Source: Actinomycetota bacterium (GTDB lineage Bacteria > Actinomycetota > Actinomycetes > S36-B12 > UBA10799). Taken from it: a stretch of 21,270 bases of DNA. Of this stretch, positions 7,007 to 13,663 are shown piece by piece; the first letter of the stretch is position 1; each line of letters begins with the position of its first letter. Below the pieces are notes generated by a model, which ran no database searches, was not told the DNA's origin, and saw only the letters and a program-made list of their open reading frames with translations. The translations under genes and the position numbers were made by a program. The stretch lies in NCBI GenBank assembly GCA_030837395.1, contig JAUPKO010000057.1, positions 1-21,270 of the forward strand, given 5' to 3'.

Positions 7007-8562
7007 TCCCGCCGGACCCACCCCGAGACGTGGGTGACCTTGGGCAGACCGTCCACCATGGTGATGTGCCAGTGACCGAGGTGCAGTTCGTGGTGGTGGC
7101 GCGAGCAGATCAGGGCCAGATTCGCCGCCGACGTCAAGCCACCGTCGGACCAGTGCCGCACGTGGTGGGCTTCGCACCAGCCGGCAGGCAGGTCGCAGCC
7201 GGGAACCACACAGCCGCCGTCCCGGTTGATCAGCGCGGTGCGGATCCACGGCGGGATCGCCCTCGTCGCCCGACCCACGTCCAACGGCCGTGAATCGGAG
7301 CCCGTGACCAGGCGGGTGACCTCCCCGTCGCACGTCAACCAAGCCACTTCGCAAGGGGCGAGGATGCCGCCGCCGGATGTGTTGCCGGATGCCCAGCTGG
7401 CGGTGGCCTGTTCCATGGTGGCCAGGAACGCCTCGACGTCCAGCGCTGCGCCGTCACCGCCGACTGCGGGGGTGGCACTCGCGCCGACACCGTCCCCGGT
7501 ACCGCGCCACAATCCGGCTCCGGGCCCGTCGCAGGGTTCGCCGGCGCCATGGTGGTGGCCGCCGCAGGATCGACATGTGTGCAGCACGGTGACCGGAATG
7601 GTCACGACGACCTTGGTGCGCTCCTTCGCCCCCGCCGACAGGTCTGACGCCGCAGCGGCCCGGGCCATGTCCATGAGGGCATCGGCCCGGATCGCCGCGG
7701 CGGTCTCCCGCTCCCCGTCGTCGTCGACGTCGGCTCGTGCCTGGCGGGCGCGCTCCGTGTATTCGGCCAGGATTCCGGCCAGTTCGGCGCCCATCACCGC
7801 CGGCAGCCAGCCGCGCACATCCCACCCGTCCGCGACGGGGCTGAGGAAGAACTCCCGGCGAGTGTGCGCCTCATCTGCGTCAGCGTCGGCGGATTGGGAA
7901 TCCACCACCTCCGCCCATTGCGCCATGATCCGACTGAAATGGTCGACTCCGGCATGAACGGCCGCTTCGGTGAGCAGCGCCTCATGGTCGACGAACGCCT
8001 CCCGCCGCGCCGGAGTCCGCTGGGACACCTTGCGCATCACATCCACATGATCGAACAGGATCGTCCCGCCCTCGAAGGCCTGCGCCGCGAAGGGATGCTC
8101 CTCCAACCACCGTGCCGCCAACACGATCCGGCTGGCGGCACTGCCAGCCATCCGATGCGAATCGGTCAACCAAGCCCTGGCACTCCCCGGCCCCGGCGGT
8201 AGCGCCTGCGCCCGCTCGATGGCACCCACGATTGACACGTGCGCGGCCTGCACCGCGGTCCCCAACTCGAACACCTCACAGGCCAACTGAGGAAGGTCCG
8301 CCAGCGCCGGGGAGTCGACGCACAGCAGTTGCCGCACCTCGGCCATCGCCTCGCGGGCCCGGGCCACGGCATCGAACGCCGGCCCGACCGCCGGTGCCTG
8401 CGAGTCGAACCTTCCGGTGGTCGCCCCCCACTCGGGCTCGGTGCCCGCGCTTGGCGAAGGGCCGTTGCCCGGATCGGTGCCCGCGTCTGGCTCTCGGGCA
8501 CCGTCAGCGGCGGGCGCCCCCTGGATGCCCGGCGCACATACATCATCAATCCCTATGGTCAT
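7003..8562 (-). CDS. DUF222 domain HNH endonuclease-like protein (13E12 repeat family)
   Basis: A 519-residue protein with the standard architecture of the actinobacterial 13E12/DUF222 family. A low-complexity N-terminus is followed by the helical DUF222 region (from about residue 60 through the REFFLSPVADGWDVRGWL segment), then a C-terminal HNH nuclease domain. The HNH core is visible: two Cys (VPGCDLPAGWC), EAHHVRHWSDGGLTSAANLALIC and a final RHHHELH. An extra Cys/His cluster in the middle (CRSCGGHHHGAGEPC) could bind zinc and interrupts DUF222. These proteins are usually multicopy in their genomes and their substrates are unknown; a link to mobile elements or DNA repair is suspected only. 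ATG 8562 is chosen because a run of G preceded by AA (AAGGGGGG) lies about 8 nt upstream; a GTG three codons earlier is too close to it. Confidence 0.9.
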   Translation of the reverse strand: MTIGIDDVCAPGIQGAPAADGAREPDAGTDPGNGPSPSAGTEPEWGATTGRFDSQAPAVGPAFDAVARAREAMAEVRQLLCVDSPALADLPQLACEVFELGTAVQAAHVSIVGAIERAQALPPGPGSARAWLTDSHRMAGSAASRIVLAARWLEEHPFAAQAFEGGTILFDHVDVMRKVSQRTPARREAFVDHEALLTEAAVHAGVDHFSRIMAQWAEVVDSQSADADADEAHTRREFFLSPVADGWDVRGWLPAVMGAELAGILAEYTERARQARADVDDDGERETAAAIRADALMDMARAAAASDLSAGAKERTKVVVTIPVTVLHTCRSCGGHHHGAGEPCDGPGAGLWRGTGDGVGASATPAVGGDGAALDVEAFLATMEQATASWASGNTSGGGILAPCEVAWLTCDGEVTRLVTGSDSRPLDVGRATRAIPPWIRTALINRDGGCVVPGCDLPAGWCEAHHVRHWSDGGLTSAANLALICSRHHHELHLGHWHITMVDGLPKVTHVSGWVRRE

Positions 8563-8814
8563 GCCGGTCACCCCCCTTCAGGGCCTGGAATCGCCGCACC
8601 CCGCGACGATCACGCACACACATGCTGCGCCTTGCTTCCGACTGCTCGTCCCACGCTACGACCACCCTCCGACAGTCACCCCGTCCTCTCGACCAAGGCC
8701 CCATTACCTCCCTCACCCCCCTTGGGCCTGTCGGCGCAAACATGATCCCCGACCCCTCGCGATCCATGCCCAGCATCAGTCCGGCAGTACCGCACGATCA
8801 ACGGCCTCGGCGCA

Positions 8815-8854
8815 GCATCGGCGGGAGCACCGCGGCATCGGCGGCAGCACTGCA
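8815..8854. repeat. two-copy 20-bp imperfect tandem repeat
   Basis: GCATCGGCGGGAGCAC at 8815-8830 recurs as GCATCGGCGGCAGCAC at 8835-8850, a period of 20 bp with one mismatch in the 16-bp core. It sits 36-75 bp upstream of the nfeD -10 hexamer, where a paired operator would be placed, but nothing else supports a regulator site. Confidence 0.6.
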
Positions 8855-8889
8855 GAATTGGTGGGATCGGCGAGTTCCGTAAAGAGACG

Positions 8890-8895
8890 TAGACT
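8890..8895 (+). promoter_or_regulatory. -10 hexamer TAGACT, leaderless-type promoter of nfeD
   Basis: TAGACT is followed by exactly 6 nt and then the ATG of the NfeD-like gene at 8902. There is no SD sequence between them, so the transcript is expected to begin at the start codon. Confidence 0.55.
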
Positions 8896-8901
8896 GTTGC
8901 C

Positions 8902-9324
8902 ATGGAACCGTGGCTCTTCTGGCTCATCGCAGCGGGTGTGCTGGTCGGGGTGGAGGTGTTCACCGGAACGCTGATCCTCGCCATGGTCGCCGTCGGAGCC
9001 CTCGCCGGCGCCGGGGTGGCGGCCGTCGGCGCGGACCCCGTGTGGCAGTTCTTGACTTTCGCCGCGGTGAGCGCGTTGATGGTGGGAGTCGTGCGGCCGG
9101 TGGCGCGGCGCCATCTGCAGAGTCCGCGCGCCCTGCGTACCGGCGCGGCCGCACTGGTGGGCGAGTATGCCGTGGTGGTCAAGGCAGTTGACGGTGACGG
9201 CGGCCGGGTCAAGATCGGGGGCGAGGTGTGGACGGCCCGCGCCTATGACGGCGAAGCTGCCTACGCCGTCGGCGACCGCGTGCAGGTGCTGGAGATCGAG
9301 GGGGCGACGGCACTGGTCGCCTGA
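8902..9324 (+). CDS. NfeD-like membrane protein with C-terminal OB-fold
   Basis: A 140-residue protein of the short NfeD (NfeD1b) class. Residues ~4-75 contain three closely spaced membrane helices (WLFWLIAAGVLVGVEVFTG, TLILAMVAVGALAGAGVAAVG and FLTFAAVSALMVGVV), followed by a soluble OB-fold domain beginning at GAAALVGEYAVVVKAVDGDGGRVKIGGEVWTARA and ending VGDRVQVLEIEGATALVA, as expected for the family. It lacks the N-terminal ClpP-like protease domain of long NfeD proteins. It precedes an SPFH/stomatin gene by 64 bp, the conserved partnership in which NfeD's OB domain is thought to interact with or regulate the SPFH oligomer at membrane microdomains. Start is supported by the leaderless-type hexamer at 8890. 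Confidence 0.92.
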   Translation: MEPWLFWLIAAGVLVGVEVFTGTLILAMVAVGALAGAGVAAVGADPVWQFLTFAAVSALMVGVVRPVARRHLQSPRALRTGAAALVGEYAVVVKAVDGDGGRVKIGGEVWTARAYDGEAAYAVGDRVQVLEIEGATALVA

Positions 9325-9331
9325 GCCCGAC

Positions 9332-9375
9332 ACGTTCCAAGAAGGACTACTGAACGTTCCAAGAGCGACTACCGA
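9332..9375 (+). repeat. 22-bp tandem duplication carrying the RBS region between nfeD and the SPFH gene
   Basis: The segment 9332-9353 is repeated at 9354-9375 with 19 of 22 positions identical; both copies begin ACGTTCCAAGA and end ACTAC(T/C)GA. Copy 1 contains an SD-like AAGAAGGA. In copy 2 that core is altered to AAGAGCGA, and the functional SD AAAGGAG is at its 3' edge (9375-9381). The pair fills most of the 64-bp gap between the two genes. Confidence 0.85.
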
Positions 9376-9388
9376 AAGGAGCCCTGAC

Positions 9389-10282
9389 ATGGAAGCGCTC
9401 ATCGCAGGCTTGGTGGCGGCGCTGGTCGTCATCATCGTGATCAGCCGCAGCGTCAAGATCGTGCCCCAGGCCAAAGCCGGAGTGGTGGAACGCCTCGGCC
9501 GCTACAACCGGACGCTCGAGCCCGGCCTGTCGCTGATCATCCCGATCGTCGACCGAGTGAAGCCGCTGATCGACATGCGCGAGCAAGTCGTGTCGTTCCC
9601 ACCTCAACCGGTGATCACCGAGGACAACCTCGTGGTGAACATCGACTCGGTGGTCTACTTCCAGGTGACCAACGCCAAGGCCGCGTCCTACGAGATCCAG
9701 GACTACTTGCTGGGTATCGAGCAGATCACCGTCACCACCCTGCGCAATGTGATCGGCGGGATGGACCTGGAGACCACCCTCACCTCGCGTGACTCGATCA
9801 ACGACCAACTGCGCTCGGTGCTGGACGAGGCCACCGGTCGCTGGGGCCTGCGTGTCACCAGGGTGGAGCTCAAGTCGATCGACCCTCCGGACAGCGTGCA
9901 GCAGTCCATGGAGAAGCAGATGCGCGCCGAGCGCGACAAGCGGGCGGCGATCCTCACGGCCGAGGGCAGCAAGCAATCGGCGATCCTCACCGCCGAAGGC
10001 GAGCGGCAGGCTGCGATCCTCGCGGCACAGGGCCACGCCGAGGCACAGAAACTCCGCGCCGCGGGTGAGGCGGCCGCCCTCACCGAAGTGTTCTCGGCGG
10101 TTCGTGCGCAGAATCCGGACGAACGGGTGATGGCCTACGAGTTCATGCGCCACCTGCCCGACATGACCCAGGGTGCGAGCTCAAAGGTGTGGATCGTGCC
10201 CACGGACATCACCAAGGCGCTCGGCGCGATGGCCGGTGCGTTTGACTCCCGGCCGCCAGAGCAGCCACCGACGGGTTCGTAG
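9389..10282 (+). CDS. SPFH/band-7 (stomatin-like) membrane protein
   Basis: A 297-residue stomatin/prohibitin-type protein that should form large membrane-anchored ring oligomers organising microdomains. It has one N-terminal membrane helix (residues ~3-20, ALIAGLVAALVVIIVISRS) followed by the band-7 domain with typical VKIVPQAKAGVVERLGRYNRTLEPGL, the FPPQPVITEDNLVVNIDSVVYFQ core, and LRNVIGGMDLETTLTSRDSINDQLR. After about residue 180 comes an Ala/Glu-rich coiled coil containing three 11-residue repeats (RAAILTAEGSK, SAILTAEGERQ and AAILAAQGHAE, 33 nt apart at the DNA level: 9947, 9980 and 10013). ATG 9389 is backed by the SD AAAGGAG at 9375-9381 with 7-nt spacing. It is cotranscribed with the NfeD-like gene by position. 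Some annotations call such proteins QmcA or paraslipin; I keep to the family name. Confidence 0.94.
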   Translation: MEALIAGLVAALVVIIVISRSVKIVPQAKAGVVERLGRYNRTLEPGLSLIIPIVDRVKPLIDMREQVVSFPPQPVITEDNLVVNIDSVVYFQVTNAKAASYEIQDYLLGIEQITVTTLRNVIGGMDLETTLTSRDSINDQLRSVLDEATGRWGLRVTRVELKSIDPPDSVQQSMEKQMRAERDKRAAILTAEGSKQSAILTAEGERQAAILAAQGHAEAQKLRAAGEAAALTEVFSAVRAQNPDERVMAYEFMRHLPDMTQGASSKVWIVPTDITKALGAMAGAFDSRPPEQPPTGS

Positions 10283-10307
10283 CCCAGCCAACTGGTGCCG
10301 CAGGGGG

Positions 10308-10997
10308 CTAGTACTGCTCCGGTTCGAAGGGCACCCCGACCAGTCGGCACACTGCCTCAAGGCCGTGGACCCGGCCGTCGGTGCGCGGCAACAACAGGGT
10401 GCGGATGCCCGCCGCGGCCGCGCCCGCATCTGCCTTGGCCGAATCACCGACCATCAGCGCCTCATCGGCCGTCACGCCAAGCGCTTCGAGGGCATGGGTG
10501 AAGATGCGCGCGTCAGGTTTGACGACGCCGACGTGACACGAGAGCACAACCGCGTCGAGATACTCGGCCAGGCCGACGTCGGCCAGGACGGGTCGCACAT
10601 CAATGCCCACGTTCGAGATCATGGCGATCCGGATGCCTGCGTCGCGCAAGCTGCGCAGCACCGGTACGGCGTCGGCGTAAGGCTGCCACTGTTCGGGCAT
10701 GATCCGGTACAACTCGTCGGCGAGCGCCGGGTCGATGTCCACTCCCTGCGTCGCGCGGGCGTGATCCATGAGTTCGTCGAACACCCGACGGTGCTCTGCC
10801 GGGCTCAGATCGCGGTTGAACTCGGGGTCGATGACGTCCGCGTGTTCCCAGACGGCGTGCAGGAACTGCGCCGCGTCGAGGTGCTCGGGCACCACTGTCC
10901 CGGTGGTCGCCGCCGCTTGCGCCAACCATCGATGGGGGTCACCGCCATCGACCAGCGTCGTGTGGAAGTCGAACAGGACTGCACGGATGTCATCCAC
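10308..10997 (-). CDS. HAD-superfamily hydrolase with DxH variant of motif I
   Basis: A 229-residue haloacid-dehalogenase-fold hydrolase, presumably a cytoplasmic small-molecule phosphatase. Motif I is AVLFDFHTTLVD with nucleophile Asp10, but position 12, normally the general acid/base Asp, is His. Motif II is IAMISNVG, motif III has the Lys in GVVKPDARIF, and motif IV is MVGDSAKADAGAA. The cap domain lies between motifs I and II (helical, about residues 20-95), i.e. a C1 cap as in phosphoglycolate-phosphatase or epoxide-hydrolase N-terminal relatives. GTG 10997 is chosen because TAGGGT lies 7 nt upstream and conserved sequence begins only a few codons later; the longer frame to 11072 crosses the promoter. 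It is divergent from the AroE-like gene and convergent with the SPFH gene (25 bp apart). Substrate unknown. Confidence 0.86.
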   Translation of the reverse strand: MDDIRAVLFDFHTTLVDGGDPHRWLAQAAATTGTVVPEHLDAAQFLHAVWEHADVIDPEFNRDLSPAEHRRVFDELMDHARATQGVDIDPALADELYRIMPEQWQPYADAVPVLRSLRDAGIRIAMISNVGIDVRPVLADVGLAEYLDAVVLSCHVGVVKPDARIFTHALEALGVTADEALMVGDSAKADAGAAAAGIRTLLLPRTDGRVHGLEAVCRLVGVPFEPEQY

Positions 10998-11004
10998 ATC
11001 TCGG

Positions 11005-11010
11005 ACCCTA
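11005..11010 (-). promoter_or_regulatory. -10 hexamer TAGGGT, leaderless-type promoter of the HAD gene
   Basis: On the minus strand TAGGGT is followed by 7 nt and the GTG start at 10997. No SD is present. The matching plus-strand hexamer of the divergent AroE-like gene is only 40 bp away, so the two promoters must share upstream DNA. Confidence 0.5.
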
Positions 11011-11050
11011 TCGTCGCTCGCCTGAGCGTGTCGGTTGACCTGAACGCCCC

Positions 11051-11056
11051 TAGCGT
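11051..11056 (+). promoter_or_regulatory. -10 hexamer TAGCGT upstream of the AroE-like gene
   Basis: TAGCGT is followed by 5 nt and an in-frame GTG at 11062 (leaderless option). An in-frame ATG at 11071 is instead preceded by an SD-like AAGGTGG at 11059-11065 with 5-nt spacing (SD option). In the second case the leader would be only about 8 nt and the SD would lie partly upstream of the transcript, so the two readings conflict. Confidence 0.4.
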
Positions 11057-11070
11057 TCAAGGTGGTCATC

Positions 11071-11928
11071 ATGGTGAGTTCCGTGAGTCAGGTGACGGGT
11101 GCGTTCTCGTCGCCGGCTGCCCGCAATCCGGCAGTGGCGATGATGAGGGCCGCCTACTCCGAGCTCGGATATCACGTTGACTACCTCAACTGCGAGGTCT
11201 CCTCACTTCGATTGGCTGAGGCCGTTGCGGGCGCCCGCGCCATGGGTTGGCTCGGCTTCAGTGTCGGTGCCCCCCACAAGCTCGCGGTGGTGCCGCACCT
11301 GGATGGCCTGGCCGAGTCCGCGGCGATGATCGGCAGCGCCACCTGTGCTGCGCGTCGCGGTGATGCGTTGATCGGCGAGAACACCGAAGGGTGGGCGGTG
11401 CTGGAATCGATCGAGGAGTTCATGGAGCCCGAGGGCGCCCGGTCGGTCATATTCGGCGCCGGCGCCGCGGCACGGGCGGTCGCGGTGGAATTGGCCAGAG
11501 CGGGCGTCAGGCAGATCACGGTGGTCAACCGCAGCACGGCGCGGGCGGCGCGGTTGGCGGCTCTGCTCAACAAGATCGATGGTCTCGGGGTAGACATCGT
11601 CGACTGGCGGGACTCCTACCGCATCCCGCCCATGACCGACATCGTGGTCAATGCCACCCCCGTGGGTGCCTCCAAGGAGGGCGAAGCCACCCTCAACATC
11701 GACATGGACAGCCTGCGCCCCCGAATGCTCATCACCGACATGGTCGTCACCCCGCAGGAGACGCAACTGCTCAAAGAGGCCTCGGCGCTGGGCTGCCCGG
11801 TGATCGACGGGGCGGAGGTGCTGGTCAATCAGGGAGTGCTGGCGATTCGGTTGTGGACGAACGCCGACGCCGACGCCGACCTCATGCGGGAGGCACTCAT
11901 GCCAGCGCTGGCACGCCTCTCGCGCTGA
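11071..11928 (+). CDS. shikimate dehydrogenase-family (AroE-like) oxidoreductase, substrate uncertain
   Basis: A 285-residue protein of the AroE fold: an N-terminal substrate domain and an NADP-binding Rossmann domain (VIFGAGAAARAVAVELA, with VVNRS as the cofactor-selecting loop at the end of the second strand). The catalytic Lys70 is present in FSVGAPHKLAV. The Asp partner that AroE has in NTDG is Glu106 here (GENTEGW), and the Ser pair of the usual HSxSPxxHN shikimate-binding segment is not clearly kept (AFSSPAARNPAVA). The C-terminal DGAEVLVNQGVLAIRLWT helix, which contributes a substrate-binding Gln, matches the family well. The protein may therefore be a quinate/shikimate-like paralogue acting on a different compound. 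Start could also be GTG 11062. It ends 3 bp from the convergent flavin-fold gene. Confidence 0.82.
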   Translation: MVSSVSQVTGAFSSPAARNPAVAMMRAAYSELGYHVDYLNCEVSSLRLAEAVAGARAMGWLGFSVGAPHKLAVVPHLDGLAESAAMIGSATCAARRGDALIGENTEGWAVLESIEEFMEPEGARSVIFGAGAAARAVAVELARAGVRQITVVNRSTARAARLAALLNKIDGLGVDIVDWRDSYRIPPMTDIVVNATPVGASKEGEATLNIDMDSLRPRMLITDMVVTPQETQLLKEASALGCPVIDGAEVLVNQGVLAIRLWTNADADADLMREALMPALARLSR

Positions 11929-11931
11929 GGG

Positions 11932-12351
11932 TCAGGCGTGGCGTCCCTCAGCCACAAATCGCCTACCGGACACCTCGTAGGCCTCCAACGTCACCAGCCG
12001 GTGCTTCGGTGCCGTGTTCCATGGGAAAAGCGGCAGATGCTCGAGTTCGTCCTCATCGGGTTGGTGATCGATGAGCCGGGCCGCACCGTGCACCACGACA
12101 CTCCAGGCCTCATTGGAGTCGGGCTCGTAGCCGTCAACCTCAAAGGCCACGGCCGAATTGATGGCCATAGAGGCCAACTTGGAGCCCTCGGCGGTGCGGA
12201 ACACGATGGCATCCCGGTAGATGACGAAGTTGACTGGATAGATGTCCGGACGACCGGCGACGCTGACGGCGAGGCGGCCGAACTGTTGACCACCCAGCAG
12301 GCGCCAGCAGTCGTCTTCGGAGAGCTTCTCGAATGGCTCGTGCGGGTTCAC
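11932..12351 (-). CDS. pyridoxamine 5'-phosphate oxidase-like (split-barrel flavin-binding) protein
   Basis: A 139-residue protein of the PNPOx-like split-barrel family, which bind FMN, F420 or heme; the cofactor cannot be settled here. The order of segments fits the family: a helical start (EPFEKLSEDDCWRLLGGQQFGRLAVSV), strand-rich RPDIYPVNFVIYRDAIVFRTAEGSKLASM, AVAFEVDGYEPDSNEAWSVVVHGAARLI, and a C-terminal strand EAYEVSGRRFV with the usual P-x-x-x-x-RLVxL-type lead-in (KHRLVTLEAYEV). In mycobacteria and streptomycetes such short proteins are abundant and mostly uncharacterised. GTG 12351 is chosen because GACAAT lies 6 nt upstream and the residues before it are not protein-like. It is divergent from the deacetylase gene and ends 3 bp from the AroE-like stop. 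Confidence 0.85.
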   Translation of the reverse strand: MNPHEPFEKLSEDDCWRLLGGQQFGRLAVSVAGRPDIYPVNFVIYRDAIVFRTAEGSKLASMAINSAVAFEVDGYEPDSNEAWSVVVHGAARLIDHQPDEDELEHLPLFPWNTAPKHRLVTLEAYEVSGRRFVAEGRHA

Positions 12352-12357
12352 GCTGTG

Positions 12358-12363
12358 ATTGTC
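12358..12363 (-). promoter_or_regulatory. candidate -10 hexamer GACAAT, leaderless-type promoter of the PNPOx-like gene
   Basis: On the minus strand GACAAT is followed by 6 nt and the GTG at 12351. The first position departs from TANNNT, but the spacing matches the other leaderless starts in this window. Confidence 0.35.
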
Positions 12364-12535
12364 TCGCAGATCGGGTGTCGAGTCACTCTCATCGGCACAC
12401 CAATTGTGGGTCGGCCGACCGAATCTTGTGGGCGACCCGTCGGATCCCCCCGTTTGGGCGACACGCAGTCGTGGCGATTGTGGCGAGTCTCGCACCCAGC
12501 CCGTGGGGGAGCCGTGATTGCCGGAGGCGGCTTGT

Positions 12536-12541
12536 TACCGT
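12536..12541 (+). promoter_or_regulatory. -10 hexamer TACCGT, leaderless-type promoter of the deacetylase gene
   Basis: TACCGT is followed by 7 nt and ATG 12549. An earlier in-frame ATG at 12543 is only 1 nt from the hexamer and would be upstream of the expected transcription start, so this hexamer decides the start codon. Confidence 0.5.
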
Positions 12542-12548
12542 CATGGCC

Positions 12549-13445
12549 ATGGCTCGGCCCGCAATGATCGCTCTCGCACTCGGCACCGCCGTCGTGGTCG
12601 GTGTTGGTGTCGTCGTGCTCGCAGAAGACCCGCAGGATCCGGTTCCGCTGGCAGTGGTCAACCCTCCGACACCCACACCCACGGCGACCCCGGCCCCGAC
12701 GGCCACCCCGACCCCGGCCCCGACGGCCAGTCCGGCGGCCAAGATCACGCCGGTACCCGCCGAGGTCATCGCCAACGGCCCGCGGGATGTGCCCAAGGTC
12801 GCCATCACCTTCGACACTGCCTACTCCGCGGAGACGGATGCACTTGTGACGGCGGGGGTCATCGGCCCCCAATACAACACGGCAGTATTGGACTACCTGG
12901 CAAGCACCAATACCCCGGCCACGGTCTTCGTCACCGGCCTGTGGGGCGAGCAGTACCCCGAGGGTATGAAGCGTCTGGCCGCCACCGACACGATCGAGAT
13001 CGGCAATCACACGTGGAGCCATGCGGGATGGGCCGGTGATTGCTACGGCCTGCCGGACGCCGGCGACGTGGCGAATCAGCGGGTCGAGATCGGCCGGACG
13101 GCGATGATGATCGCCGCCTACACCGGCAGTGCGCCGTCGCTGATCAGGTTCCCAGCGCTGTGTCACGACCCCGAGGACGTCGCCTTGGCGGCGCAGTTCG
13201 GCGAGTACACGGTGGACACCGACATCGGCCTGAACGACACCGGTGTGACCGAGGCCGCGCCGGTGGCGGCCGGCATCCTCGAGCAGGTCCAGCCAGGGTC
13301 GATCATCCTGCTGCACCTCAACGGGGCCCCCAACACCCCGGCCACCCTGGAGATCCTGAGCCAGTTGGTGCCCGGGCTCAAGGAGAAGGGCCTGACACCG
13401 GTGACGGTCTCCGACCTGATCGCACCGGTCGCGCCGCCGGCGTGA
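12549..13445 (+). CDS. membrane-anchored or secreted NodB-fold polysaccharide deacetylase-like protein
   Basis: A 298-residue protein with an N-terminal hydrophobic segment (residues ~4-25, signal anchor or uncleaved signal), a Pro/Thr/Ala-rich spacer (~39-65) and a NodB homology domain, so the catalytic domain is outside the membrane. Expected substrates are N-acetylated cell-wall glycans. NodB motifs: motif 1 ITFDT (Asp89 present, but the following Asp that binds metal is Thr90), motif 2 HTWSH (His154 and His158), motif 3 RFPALC (Arg200), and motif 5 LLHLNGAPNT (His256). Because one metal ligand is replaced, activity may be altered or another residue may substitute. Related actinobacterial proteins with TFDxG/TFDAG variants exist. 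The spacer DNA contains a 20-bp exact repeat (12686-12705 and 12710-12729). Start chosen from the TACCGT box. Confidence 0.87.
   Translation: MARPAMIALALGTAVVVGVGVVVLAEDPQDPVPLAVVNPPTPTPTATPAPTATPTPAPTASPAAKITPVPAEVIANGPRDVPKVAITFDTAYSAETDALVTAGVIGPQYNTAVLDYLASTNTPATVFVTGLWGEQYPEGMKRLAATDTIEIGNHTWSHAGWAGDCYGLPDAGDVANQRVEIGRTAMMIAAYTGSAPSLIRFPALCHDPEDVALAAQFGEYTVDTDIGLNDTGVTEAAPVAAGILEQVQPGSIILLHLNGAPNTPATLEILSQLVPGLKEKGLTPVTVSDLIAPVAPPA
12686..12729 (+). repeat. 24-bp-period repeat within the deacetylase Pro/Thr linker
   Basis: A 20-bp sequence starting GACCCCGGCCCCGACG occurs at 12686-12705 and again, identical, at 12710-12729. It encodes TPAPTATP-like linker repeats; a multiple of three keeps the frame, so length change would alter only linker length. 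Confidence 0.85.
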
Positions 13446-13456
13446 GGGGCGTCGGG

Positions 13457-13615
13457 CTACTTCGACACCAGCAGCTGGACGTCGTACTCGCGCGGTCCGA
13501 CCTGCGTGACGAAGAGCGCTTGGACCGAAGTCCACCCCTGCGCCTTGGCCATCGACACGGCCATCTGCCGGGCATTCTCGGAGATGTCCGCAGACACCCG
13601 GATGGTGGTGTTCAT
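13457..13615 (-). CDS. 52-residue hypothetical protein
   Basis: A short complete frame on the minus strand, ATG 13615 to TAG at 13457, encoding 52 residues. It begins MNTTIRVSADISENARQMA and ends REYDVQLLVSK. Support comes from a good SD (GAGGGG, 7 nt upstream of the ATG), the absence of any other gene in the gap, and a composition that looks like a real alpha/beta protein rather than a shadow. The pattern is a strand (TTIRVSAD), an amphipathic helix (SENARQMAVSMAKAQG) and two strands (SVQALFVTQV, EYDVQLLV). I do not recognise a family. It is convergent with the deacetylase (11 bp between stops) and lies 48 bp downstream of the DUF445 gene, so it may be the second gene of that transcript. Confidence 0.7.
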   Translation of the reverse strand: MNTTIRVSADISENARQMAVSMAKAQGWTSVQALFVTQVGPREYDVQLLVSK

Positions 13616-13663
13616 GAAACGACCCCTCTGGAACGGTCCGGCAACTGATCCAGGCCGCCGCTT

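Larger units (their letters stand above)
8563..8901. other. intergenic region between the divergent DUF222-HNH and nfeD genes
   Basis: About 340 bp without a credible gene; open frames across it on both strands have no recognisable protein signal and reflect the base composition. It must contain the promoters of both divergent genes. The visible features are a 20-bp imperfect tandem repeat (8815-8854) and the TAGACT hexamer before nfeD. The half nearer the HNH gene is C-rich on the plus strand and less coding-like than the flanking DNA. Confidence 0.6.

Noticed and set aside
10998..11072. Longer N-terminus of the HAD protein starting at 11072
   Set aside because: It would cross both divergent promoters and overlap the start of the AroE-like gene; the extra residues are not HAD-like.
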